Translations under genes and position numbers: made by a program | The notes under the pieces: generated by a model | What the model was told of the DNA's origin: nothing | The model's input: the letters and a program-made list of their open reading frames with translations, nothing else | Database searches by the model: none | Origin: Streptosporangium carneum | GTDB lineage: Bacteria > Actinomycetota > Actinomycetes > Streptosporangiales > Streptosporangiaceae | DNA: 64,000 nucleotides | Assembly: GCF_027922005.1 (NCBI RefSeq) | Contig: NZ_BSEV01000015.1 | Coordinates: 1 to 64,000, forward strand | Direction of reading: 5' to 3' | In this document: positions 52,799 to 59,484 of the stretch, in pieces | How the letters are laid out: every line of letters starts with the position of its first letter | How positions within the stretch are numbered: position 1 is the stretch's first letter

Positions 52799-52978
52799 AT
52801 GGAGATGGACGTGACCCTGTACGGCGGGCCGCTGGACGGCATGGTGCTGCCCGCGCAGCCGATCACGAGCGACCCGGGGGCGTACATGGTTGTTCCTGGC
52901 TCGGTGGCCCGGGCGGTCTACGAGCCGACCTTGGGCGGGGATCCGGCGGTGTGGCGGTACCGGGGCGACATCGGCTGA
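52799..52978 (+). CDS. Small conserved protein with YGGPLDG motif, 59 aa
   Basis: Start taken as the ATG at 52799 (MEMDVTLYGGPLDGMVLPAQ); the frame is open further upstream but is not protein-like. It ends VYEPTLGGDPAVWRYRGDIG. Short proteins with a YGGPxDG core are common in actinomycete phages and mobile elements, function unknown. A decayed partial duplicate lies at 58948-59032. Confidence 0.55.
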   Translation: MEMDVTLYGGPLDGMVLPAQPITSDPGAYMVVPGSVARAVYEPTLGGDPAVWRYRGDIG

Positions 52979-52993
52979 CGGCTGTGCGGGCGG

Positions 52994-53024
52994 GGCCCCG
53001 GCTCCCCTCGCCGGAGTCGGGGCC
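52994..53024. terminator. GC hairpin terminator
   Basis: GGCCCCGGCTCC pairs with GGAGTCGGGGCC (one mismatch) between the 52799 gene and the interrupted gene ending at 53150. Confidence 0.7.
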
Positions 53025-53795
53025 GGACCGGTCAGCCGCGGACCAGGGCCTCGGCTTCGTGGTGGAGTGCCTCGACGAGCAGCTCTAGGCGCAGCTGCTC
53101 GTCCACCAGGTCGTCGGGCAAAGCTTTTGAAGAGGGGGCGGCTGCCGTTCTATGACGCCGCAGCGGCAGCGAGGGTGAGCATTTTCTCGCGACCCAGTCG
53201 GCCGTTGTAAGACGTGATGATGTGTGCGGCCAAGGGGGTTGAGCGGGAGGACGAACCTTCGCCGCCCGTGCTGCCTGGGATGGCGACACTCTTCCAACGA
53301 CCGACCGACTGCTTCTCCAGCGTCTTAACCAGGCGCCTGTAGTCGATCCGGTCCCAATTCTCATGGATGACCATGCTCAGAGCGCGCAGCATCATGTTGT
53401 CCCAGCTGGCGGCTTCGCGCCCCCATGCCCTTTCTGCCGTCTGTAGCACCTTCACCACCAGGCCGTCGCGCCGTGTGCCGATCGCCATGAGCGCCTGTAC
53501 GGCACCGACTCGGTTGGTCGACGTGCCGGGGGCAACCTCTAGACCGCAGCTCTGGACCTCTCGGCGCACCCGTGTAGCCAGCGGGTCCTTCGCGGTGATT
53601 GCGACGTTGAAGTTGTCGTAGGGCTTGACCGGCTTACGATCTTGGTTGGCTGCCAAGAACAGGCGAGCTTCCATCTCGATGTCGAGGCCTTCGTAGACCA
53701 TGCAGTCACGGAGGAAGCTCATGCCTTCCTTCTCCTGGGCGACCTTGGTGCTGTGCTGGCCGTCGATGAGGTAGTACTTCTCGTCAGCCCGCTTA

Positions 53796-54688
53796 GAACT
53801 GCTAACGCAATGAGCTGAGGCGGCGCCGGCAGATCAAGGCGCAGCCGAGGCTGAGGAAGGCTTCGTGGATGTCGGCGCGCACCTCCCAGCGGATACGCAG
53901 TCGACGGAAGTGGTGCAACAAGGCAAAGGCCTGCTCGACGACCCAGCGGTGTTTGCCCAGGCCGGAGCCGTGCTCGGTGCCGCGTCGGGCGATCAGCGGG
54001 CGAATGCCCAAGCCGCGGACCTGCTTGCGGTACTTGTCGTGGTCGTAGCCGCGGTCGGCGAGGACGACATCGGGGCGCCGACGCGGCCGGCCGCGCTTGC
54101 CGCGCACCGGTGGGACGGCCTCCAGAAGCGGTATCAGCTGGATGACGTCGCCCGCGGTTGCCGTCAGTCACAATCGCTGCCAGCGGGATGCCGGTGGCGT
54201 CGCTGATCAGGTGGTGCTTGCTGCCGGATCGTCCCCGATCGACCGGCGACGGGCCGGTCTGCGCCCCCCTTTTAGGGCTCTGACGTGGGAGGAGTCCACC
54301 GAAGCCCGGGAGAAGTCGATCGCTCCTGCCGCGCGCAGCCGGGCCAGGGGCACCTCGTGCAGGCGCTGCCAGACACCGGCCTTGTGCCACTCGTTCAGCC
54401 GCCGCCAGCACGTCATGCCCGAGCCGTACCCGAGTTCCTGCGGCAGGTGTTCCCAGGAGATCCGGGTGTGCAGCACGAACAGCACACCCTGCAGGGCCAG
54501 GCGGTCATCCAGCCGTTTTCGCCCTGGCCAGCGGGCTCGCCGCTGGTGTTTGGGCAGCAGGGGCTCGATGATCGCCCACAGCTCGTCGCCGACCTCCCAC
54601 GGCTTCAGCCGCGCCAACCCGCTCACCTCTCCCGCTGTCGTTACAGCGAGAGATCAAACCACAACGGAGATCATTCTGTTAGGAGCTA
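53796..54688 (-). mobile_element. IS5-family (IS427-type) insertion sequence, 893 bp
   Basis: The ends are imperfect inverted repeats: GAACTGCTAACGCAATGA at the left, TAGCTCCTAACAGAATGA (reverse complement) at the right. They are flanked by TTA direct repeats (53793-53795 and 54689-54691). Two overlapping transposase frames with an A4G6 slip site fit the IS427 group. Insertion split the ParB-like gene. Confidence 0.88.
53802..54626 (-). pseudogene. IS5-family DDE transposase, frameshifted
   Basis: The first frame (54207-54626) gives LARLKPWEVGDELWAIIEPL and ends after the first Asp (DSSHVRALKG). An AAAAGGGGGG run at this point fits the programmed -1 shift of the IS427 group, after which GPSPVDRGRSGSKHHLI continues. 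A second, unprogrammed shift occurs at GGGCGACGTC (about 54150), after which LADRGYDHDKYRK and RRGTEHGSGLGKHRWVVEQ (second Asp and the Glu) are read to a stop at 53802. The extra base probably inactivates this copy. Confidence 0.8.
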
Positions 54689-54766
54689 TTAGTGGGCTCA
54701 CTGCGAGGACGGCTCGGCTCCGCGGCGGTCTGCTGCCCGGCAGCGTCTGGGGCTTGCTGCGGGGCT

Positions 54767-54931
54767 TCAGTGAGGTCCGCAGTCATTCCCTACCTCCAGG
54801 CAGATGGAGTGTGTGCCGTCGTCGTTGGGAGTCAGGTAGACGACGCGGGCACTGCCGTACTGGGCGCGGACCTCGAGCAGTTCTTGGGCGAGGTAGGCGC
54901 TGGAACCGGTGCGATAGATGAACCCATTCAT
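54767..54931 (-). CDS. Small conserved protein, 54 aa, upstream of the ParB-like gene
   Basis: Start at the ATG at 54931 after GAGG. The peptide reads FIYRTGSSAYLAQELLEVRA, VYLTPNDDGTHSICLEVGND and stops at 54767, overlapping the ParB-like start by 20 nt. Its composition is normal for a soluble protein. Coupling suggests a two-gene operon broken by the IS. Family not recognised. Confidence 0.6.
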   Translation of the reverse strand: MNGFIYRTGSSAYLAQELLEVRAQYGSARVVYLTPNDDGTHSICLEVGNDCGPH

Positions 54932-55170
54932 CCCGCCTCACCGCCCGGCGCGTGTCCGTTCACGGTCGCCGTCGCGGTGGTCCGGCGGGAACGGGGGGAG
55001 GCCTCGGCAAGAACCCGCTTGGCCTCTGTGGGGGACACCGGGGGGCCGTCCTCGGGGAAGGACCATCCGGCCTCGGCGAGTTCCCGTTTGGCTTCCAGGA
55101 TTCGGTCGTAGCCCCACGCCTTGGAGAAACGGAATTCGTCCTGGGAGCGGTGTTCAGTGGTGGTTACTGG
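54928..55170 (-). pseudogene. Protein fragment without start codon
   Basis: An open frame from a stop at 55171 to 54928 encodes EHRSQDEFRFSKAWGYDRIL and SFPEDGPPVSPTEAKRVLAE, which looks protein-like, but has no usable start before the middle. Its stop overlaps the start of the 54767 gene. It may be the 3' end of a broken island gene. The stretch upstream (55170-55320) shifts between frames, consistent with decay. Confidence 0.4.
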
Positions 55171-55622
55171 TCACCGACTGGATGGCGGAGTCTGCGTGTC
55201 GGCAGGTCGCGAGCGCGCAGCGGCGCAGGAGCAGTCGGTGCGTCGGGTGCCTGGACTCGGTGCCGAGGAGTTCGGGCAACCAGTGGCCGAGAATCCCCAG
55301 CGTTCAAAGAGGGGGCGAGGGCGACAGTTGGCGGTCGCTCGATTGGGCGGCGCTCGTGCATCGCGATGATCTTCTGAACGTGTGCCGACGTGAACCGATA
55401 CTGGCGCCCTAGCCGTAGGTGGGGGATGAGCTGACGACGGCACCGCTTTTCGATCCAGTAGACCGTCAGGCCGAGGAGTTCGGCGAGTTGGTGTTTGTCG
55501 ATGACCTGCGCACCGCTACCCGCATCCTGCGTGGACGCGCGAAACCAGGACGCGGTGCGGCAAACCGAGGGGACGGCGTCCGGCAGAACCGGTGGGAGCA
55601 AGCGATGGATCTTCCTGCTCAC
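55164..55622 (-). CDS. Excisionase/MerR-like helix-turn-helix protein (probably decayed at both ends)
   Basis: A clear Xis-type HTH lies in the middle: VIDKHQLAELLGLTVYWIEK, RRQLIPHLRLGRQYRFTSAH, VQKIIAMHERR. Family members are about 60-100 aa. Here the frame runs 152 residues from a GTG at 55622, with low-complexity ends that may be out-of-frame run-through. The true start and stop are uncertain. Such genes regulate excision or replication of actinomycete integrative elements, matching the integrase remnant at 43604. Confidence 0.55.
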   Translation of the reverse strand: MSRKIHRLLPPVLPDAVPSVCRTASWFRASTQDAGSGAQVIDKHQLAELLGLTVYWIEKRCRRQLIPHLRLGRQYRFTSAHVQKIIAMHERRPIERPPTVALAPSLNAGDSRPLVARTPRHRVQAPDAPTAPAPLRARDLPTRRLRHPVGDQ

Positions 55623-55665
55623 CGACCGCGCTGACCAGAGGGCGGATCCCGGCACGGGGCGCCGG

Positions 55666-56709
55666 TCAGCCATGTGTGTCGAGCGGGACGTGCAGCGAGA
55701 GGTGCGAGGACAGGGCGCGCAGGAAGTCCGGGGCGTCGAAGACCGCGCCCGCGGAGGCGACGCCGGTGGTCCTGGTCCGGCCGGTGAGGACGCGGTCGAC
55801 GGCCTCCGCCGCGAGCGGCGCGCTGATGGCGTAGATGTCCTGACCGGCGGCGGCCACGCGGCGTTCCGTGCCGCCGGAGCGGACAAGGACGTCGACGACG
55901 AAGGTCTGCGCGGAGCGGCCGCGCTCGTCGACGGCGGCCGGTGCCGAGGCGCCGGGAGCGGACAGGTCCGCGGCCGCCTTGGCGGTCATGTAGGTGCGCA
56001 CCTCGGGGACGGCCAGGTGACTGGGAACGGTGACCACGTCGGCCATGGTGAACTCTCCGATGACGCTCTGAGGGCCGAGCGGAGCAGGGAAGGGCCACTC
56101 CAGGGTCGGCAGAGCGTCGTCGTGGTACTCCAGCCGTCCGCCGGTGTAGCGGACACGGCGGCCACCCCGTCGCCGCCCGGAGACCACGCCCGAGGCGAGC
56201 GTTCCGGCAGTGGGGTGCCAGCTGCTCAGGCCGTAGGCGACGTGCGCCTCGTCCGCCGCCGTCCAGTCGCCCATCGCGGTGGTGACCAACAGGTCGCCGA
56301 GGCCGCCGAAGAAGGCCATCGCCGGGACCACCACGGTGCCCGCGGCGCGGGCGCGCCCCGCGAAGCGCGCGAACGTGTCAAGGTTCGCCTCGATCTCGGC
56401 GGCCACGTCGACATACGGGATGCCTGCGCGCAGCGCGGCCTCGACCAGCGGGGCGGCGGTCGTGGCGAAGGGCCCGGCGCAGTTGATCACGGCGGCCGCC
56501 CCGCTCAGGGCGCGGTCGAGCGAGGCCGGATCGTCGGCTGAGGCCTGCCACGCCTCGAGTCCCGGATGGGCCTGCGCCAGCGCCAGCAGCTTGTCCTGGT
56601 CGCGCCCGAGAAGCAATGGGACGTACCCACGCTCGCGCAACTCCGCGACCACGAACCGCCCGGTGTGCCCGTAGGCGCCGAACACCGCCACGTTCCGACC
56701 CGATCCCAT
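55666..56709 (-). CDS. Saccharopine dehydrogenase-like NAD(P)-binding oxidoreductase
   Basis: 347 residues from the ATG at 56709, with GGGAG upstream. The Rossmann motif VAVFGAYGHTGRFVVAEL starts the protein. AAAVINCAGPFATTAAPLVE, GIPYVDVAAEIE and a long C-terminal domain fit the saccharopine dehydrogenase/trans-acting enoyl reductase-like group. Substrate unknown. The gene diverges from the AraC/GlxA-type regulator at 56811, which probably controls it from the shared 100-bp region. Confidence 0.85.
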   Translation of the reverse strand: MGSGRNVAVFGAYGHTGRFVVAELRERGYVPLLLGRDQDKLLALAQAHPGLEAWQASADDPASLDRALSGAAAVINCAGPFATTAAPLVEAALRAGIPYVDVAAEIEANLDTFARFAGRARAAGTVVVPAMAFFGGLGDLLVTTAMGDWTAADEAHVAYGLSSWHPTAGTLASGVVSGRRRGGRRVRYTGGRLEYHDDALPTLEWPFPAPLGPQSVIGEFTMADVVTVPSHLAVPEVRTYMTAKAAADLSAPGASAPAAVDERGRSAQTFVVDVLVRSGGTERRVAAAGQDIYAISAPLAAEAVDRVLTGRTRTTGVASAGAVFDAPDFLRALSSHLSLHVPLDTHG

Positions 56710-56810
56710 GCCTGCTCCCACGTGCTCGACGTTGTCCACGGCGGAAATCCTGTCCTGTCGGCCCGGCGATGCCCAGTGTCCGAAACGACATGATGCGTAC
56801 AATTCCCGAC

Positions 56811-57758
56811 ATGAACTCTGCCCCGCGTTCCGTCGCGGTCGCCACTACCGACGGAATGCTGCACTTCGAGCTGGCCCTGGCCTACGAGGTCTTCGGCTCC
56901 GCCCCGGCCGCCCTGCCGGACCCCTGGTACGACGTCAGGGTGTGCGGCACGCGGGCCGTCCGGGTCGGCCGGTTCCTGCTGGAGCCGGACTGCGGGCTCG
57001 ACCGGCTGGCGCACGCCGACACCGTGATCGTCCCCGCCCTGGCGGACGTCGGCGAGGACCCGCCGGCCGACCTGGTCGAGGCGGTGCGCGCGGCCCACGA
57101 GTCGGGCGCGCGGATGGTCTCCCTGTGCACAGGCGCGTTCGTGCTCGCCGCCGCAGGCCTGCTGGACGGGCTGTACGCGACCACGCACTGGGCCCACACC
57201 GAGGAACTGGCCGCCCGCTACCCCCGGGTGAAGGTCGACCCGGACGTGCTCTACGTCGACAACGGCAGCGTGCTCACCTCCGCGGGCAAGGCCGCGGCGA
57301 TGGACCTGTGCCTGCATCTGGTCCGCCGCGACCACGGCTCGGCGATCGCCAACGTGGTCGCCCGCCGCCTGGTCGTGCCGCCCCACCGGGCCGGCGGCCA
57401 GGCCCAGTTCGTCACCACACCGGTGCCCGCCCAGGACGGCCATCCCCTGGCCGAGCTGCTCCCCTGGGTGATGCGGCGGCTGGACCAGCCGCTCACCGTG
57501 GAGGACCTGGCCCGCCAGGCGAACATGAGCTCGCGCCACCTGGCCCGCCACTTCCGCTCGGTAACCGGCACCACTCCGCTGCAGTGGCTGCTGACGCAGC
57601 GGATCCGCCGCGCGCAGGAGCTGCTGGAGACCACGGACGACAGCGTCGACACCATCGCCTCGGCCGCGGGCATGGGCACGGCGACGACACTGCGCCGCCA
57701 CTTCCACCGCGCGATCGGCGTCCCGCCGGACGCCTACCGCCGGACGTTCCGGGCGTGA
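56811..57758 (+). CDS. GlxA-family transcriptional regulator (DJ-1/PfpI-like + AraC HTH)
   Basis: 315 residues from the ATG at 56811; an ATG six or seven codons earlier is possible. Residues ~8-180 form a DJ-1/PfpI-like domain with the Cys-containing MVSLCTGAFVLAAAGLLDG. Residues ~220-315 are two AraC helix-turn-helices (LTVEDLARQANMSSRHLARH, IASAAGMGTATTLRRHFHR). Such proteins are ligand-responsive activators or repressors. It is divergent from the oxidoreductase gene at 56709. Confidence 0.92.
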   Translation: MNSAPRSVAVATTDGMLHFELALAYEVFGSAPAALPDPWYDVRVCGTRAVRVGRFLLEPDCGLDRLAHADTVIVPALADVGEDPPADLVEAVRAAHESGARMVSLCTGAFVLAAAGLLDGLYATTHWAHTEELAARYPRVKVDPDVLYVDNGSVLTSAGKAAAMDLCLHLVRRDHGSAIANVVARRLVVPPHRAGGQAQFVTTPVPAQDGHPLAELLPWVMRRLDQPLTVEDLARQANMSSRHLARHFRSVTGTTPLQWLLTQRIRRAQELLETTDDSVDTIASAAGMGTATTLRRHFHRAIGVPPDAYRRTFRA

Positions 57759-57889
57759 GACCTGCGGTCCTTCTTGGTCGATGACCGGGCGAGGACCTCA
57801 CCTCGGTCAGCGGACCGATGCCGCCCTGAGGCCATCCAGCGCTCTCCCGCGCCACGCCTGGAAATTCAGGTGTGAAACGTGACGGGAAT

Positions 57890-57973
57890 CGGTAGCGTCG
57901 CATGCAGTTCATCGGGCCTGGAGCGGGTGCGGGTCGAAGGACGTCGGTTATCTCTTTGAACCAGACGCTACCG
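57890..57973. repeat. 10-bp inverted repeat framing the first linker-like unit
   Basis: CGGTAGCGTC (57890-57899) pairs with GACGCTACCG (57964-57973). Between them is a first copy of the linker motif (CGGGTCGAA at 57930, TCGGTTAT at 57944). The 21 nt after that motif (57952-57972) contain CTTTGAA and end in CC like the 5' halves of the true permuted tRNAs, suggesting a collapsed tRNA exon. Confidence 0.5.
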
Positions 57974-58059
57974 GCGCCCATCCCCATATCCGTGCCTTCT
58001 CCCGGCCCGGTGAACTGGTCAGGTCTGGTGTTGACACGGGTCGAAGCATCATCGGTTAT
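57973..58059 (+). other. Linker RNA before permuted tRNA-Asn
   Basis: 87 nt. It contains ATCCCCATATCCGTGCC near its start and CGGGTCGAA (58037) ... TCGGTTAT (58052-58059) at its end, immediately before position 29 of tRNA-Asn. The same two blocks recur in the other linkers. Confidence 0.6.
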
Positions 58060-58135
58060 CCACTGTTAATGGGGTGGCCGCGAGTTCGATTCTCGCCGCG
58101 GACTTCGGTCCGTGTAGCTCAGTCGGCAGAGCACC
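58060..58135 (+). tRNA. Circularly permuted tRNA-Asn (anticodon GUU)
   Basis: The 3' half comes first (58060-58103): half anticodon stem CCA, loop CTGTTAA (anticodon GTT at 58065-58067), stem TGGGG, variable TGGCC, T-arm GCGAG-TTCGATT-CTCGC, acceptor CGCGGAC. After a TTCG tetraloop (58104-58107) the 5' half follows (58108-58135): acceptor GTCCGTG, TA, D-arm GCTC-AGTCGGCA-GAGC, A, CC. Re-joining position 28 to 29 gives anticodon stem CCCCA/TGGGG, all Watson-Crick. The acceptor is 7/7 with one G-U. U8, A14, G18, G19, A21 and the T-loop are conserved. The discriminator would be U, whereas bacterial tRNA-Asn normally has G. Confidence 0.8.
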
Positions 58136-58230
58136 GAGAAGGCCGGTGGGCGTCCCCACATCCGTGCCGGATCCAGACCTGGTCGTTCGTCGGTCCTGTC
58201 GGCGGTGCGGGTCGAATCTTGATCGGTTAT
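58136..58230 (+). other. Linker RNA between the two permuted tRNAs
   Basis: 95 nt. The first part contains AAGGCCGGTGGGCG and a hairpin GTGGG-CGTC-CCCAC, then ACATCCGTGCC. The end carries CGGGTCGAA (58208-58216) and TCGGTTAT (58223-58230), adjacent to position 29 of tRNA-Gly. No coding potential. Confidence 0.6.
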
Positions 58231-58306
58231 CGCCTTCCAAGCGGGTGACGCAGGTTCGAATCCTGCCGGACCCTCAGGGGTTCGTCGTCTAGCGGCCCAG
58301 GACGCC
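58231..58306 (+). tRNA. Circularly permuted tRNA-Gly (anticodon UCC)
   Basis: 3' half first (58231-58273): CGC, loop CTTCCAA (anticodon TCC at 58236-58238), GCGGG, variable TGAC, T-arm GCAGG-TTCGAAT-CCTGC, acceptor CGGACCC. A 4-nt TCAG loop follows, then the 5' half (58278-58306): acceptor GGGTTCG, TC, D-arm GTCT-AGCGGCCCA-GGAC, G, CC. Re-joining 28 to 29 gives CCCGC/GCGGG, all Watson-Crick; the acceptor is 7/7 with one G-U. U73 and loop CTTCCAA suit bacterial tRNA-Gly-UCC. Reading the same DNA as an ordinary tRNA with an insertion gives a poorer acceptor and no U8. Confidence 0.8.
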
Positions 58307-58387
58307 TAAACGGCCGGTCGGAGCTCCCACATCCGCACCGTCGACAGGGCTGACGAGCAGGGGAGCGGGTCGAAGTCGGTCGGTCAT
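58307..58387 (+). other. Linker RNA after permuted tRNA-Gly
   Basis: 81 nt. It aligns with the previous linker at its start (ACGGCCGGTCGGAG, then CCCACATCCGCACC) and ends CGGGTCGAA (58366-58374) and TCGGTCAT (58380-58387). No tRNA half follows, so the array ends here or has lost its next unit. Confidence 0.55.
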
Positions 58388-58572
58388 CGGGAACAGAAGG
58401 TCGCACCGCACGAGCGTGGAGGGGCCAGGTCCGGCCCGCCTGGAAGCCCTGGAGGCGCTCGACGCCCACAAGTGGTGGGTGAGCGAAGACCGGCGTGAAC
58501 GGCGCTCAGGAAAGCCGCCAGGGGTTGACCGGGCACGCCCCGCGCCGGTGGCCGAGGCGCGCCCGTGCGACT

Positions 58573-58815
58573 TCATCCGGGCACTTGAAGAGCCCAGACG
58601 CTCCCCGACTGGAAGCAGGTGTACCAGGGCCACGTGCCGTTTCTCCTGCCCTGCTCGCCGACGTAGGAGCAGGACGCGTAGCTGGGGTAGTAGCCGACGA
58701 TGTACGCGAATGAGGTCGCGGCGGGGGTGGCCGCGGCGGGTGCGGCGTTGGCCAGCATGCCGGCGCCCAGCGCCGCCGCGAGCAGGGCTGCGGCGGACAG
58801 TCGGCGGATCTTCAC
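58573..58815 (-). CDS. Small secreted protein, 80 aa (copy of the 49286 protein)
   Basis: GTG start at 58815. Signal MKIRRLSAAALLAAALGAGM; mature SFAYIVGYYPSYASCSYVGE and WPWYTCFQSGSVWALQVPG. It differs from the 49286 protein by a short GRRNGT insert and a few substitutions. The conserved upstream element (58850-58917) precedes it. This shows the two ends of the accessory region share duplicated segments. Confidence 0.7.
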   Translation of the reverse strand: MKIRRLSAAALLAAALGAGMLANAAPAAATPAATSFAYIVGYYPSYASCSYVGEQGRRNGTWPWYTCFQSGSVWALQVPG

Positions 58816-58849
58816 GGTGGCTCCTCACGGCTGGGAGGGAGGACATCTC

Positions 58850-58917
58850 AAGGTGACCACCGATTGCCGAGGTCGACGGGCTCACGGTTTCCCATATTTC
58901 GGTTGCATGGTCCGGTG
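58850..58917 (-). repeat. Conserved upstream element, copy 4
   Basis: Shorter copy with CCATGCAACCGAAATATGGG on the minus strand upstream of the 58573 gene; the CGAAACAGCC half is missing. Confidence 0.6.
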
Positions 58918-58947
58918 AGCGGGACCGCTTTGTGTTGTGCCGGCGGC

Positions 58948-59032
58948 TTGGAGGGGGACGCGCCTCCGTATGGCGGGCTGCTGGACGGGACGGCGCCGTC
59001 CGCTCAGCCGGTGACGGACGATCCCGACGCTG
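58948..59032 (+). pseudogene. Decayed partial duplicate of the YGGPLDG gene
   Basis: DNA and protein match the 52799 gene from just before its start: TTG replaces the ATG, and PPYGGLLDGTAPSAQPVTDD parallels its LYGGPLDG...AQPITSD. The similarity stops after about 28 codons, so the copy is truncated and has lost its start. Confidence 0.65.
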
Positions 59033-59038
59033 AGAGGC

Positions 59039-59251
59039 TCAATCCCAGTCGCCCCCGTCCCCGTCCCCGTCGTCATCGCCGTCGGAGCCGCCTGACCCGT
59101 AGCCTCCCCACCTGAACTCACCTGTCCCGGTGAAGAGCCCGCATATCGACAGCACCACGGCCAGAATGAATATCCCGGTGACCATGATGATAATCAAAAA
59201 CACAAATACCCCGAACGGCCCGTCCGGAATTTCTTCCAGAATATCTTCCAC
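59039..59251 (-). CDS. Small single-span membrane protein, 70 aa
   Basis: GTG start at 59251, with AGGAG four bases upstream. A short N-terminus (VEDILEEIPDGPFG) leads to a strong membrane helix (VFVFLIIIMVTGIFILAVVL), then a Gly/Asp-rich tail (GGSDGDDDGDGDGGDWD) from a low-complexity DNA run. The conserved upstream element (copy 5) precedes it, so it belongs to the same regulon as the secreted peptides. Function unknown. Confidence 0.6.
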   Translation of the reverse strand: MEDILEEIPDGPFGVFVFLIIIMVTGIFILAVVLSICGLFTGTGEFRWGGYGSGGSDGDDDGDGDGGDWD

Positions 59252-59269
59252 GGTGCTCCTGTGCTCGGT

Positions 59270-59385
59270 AGGCGGACACTTCCAGGGGAGCAACGATTGC
59301 GGAGTCTGAGGAGCTCCCGGTTCTCCATATTTCGGCTGCATGGTCCGCGTTTCGCGGCTGTTTCGCCTGGTCTGAACAGCGGAAC
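59270..59385 (-). repeat. Conserved upstream element, copy 5
   Basis: Copy with CCATGCAGCCGAAATATGGA and CGAAACAGCC on the minus strand, upstream of the 59039 gene. Confidence 0.65.
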
Positions 59386-59484
59386 GCCCGGTCCGCCCTT
59401 GGAGCCGAGGTCGTGGACATGGGCGGGATACGCCGACTGCGAACCAGGCCGAGAAGCTGCGATTCGACTCATACGATCTGGGAC

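Larger units (their letters stand above)
53150..54786 (-). pseudogene. ParB-like (DGQH-motif) protein gene split by an IS element
   Basis: The N-terminus starts at 54786 with GGAGGT upstream (MTADLTEAPQQAPDAAG... RSEPT) and stops at the IS edge (54689). The rest continues at 53795 as KRADEKYYLIDGQHSTKVAQ. Removing the IS and one TTA copy joins them in frame: ACT-AAG-CGG gives T-K-R. YLIDGQH suits ParB/Srx-fold island proteins. The joined protein would be about 247 residues. The downstream part (53150-53795) keeps its frame to the stop. Confidence 0.8.

Noticed and set aside
53032-53140. Small gene encoding LPDDLVDEQLRLELLVEAL on the minus strand after the ParB-like gene
   Set aside because: The segment looks protein-like, but only a weak TTG start is available and no ribosome-binding site is visible; it may be a remnant.
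58108-58272. Ordinary tRNA interrupted by a 95-nt insertion (5' half 58108 joined to 3' half 58231)
   Set aside because: The anticodon stem would also pair, but the acceptor has a mismatch, position 8 is not U, and the Asn 3' half and the second 5' half would be left as orphans. The permuted reading uses every half with full pairing.
58388-58430. A third permuted tRNA after the last linker motif
   Set aside because: No T-loop or acceptor pairing follows TCGGTCAT at 58380-58387.
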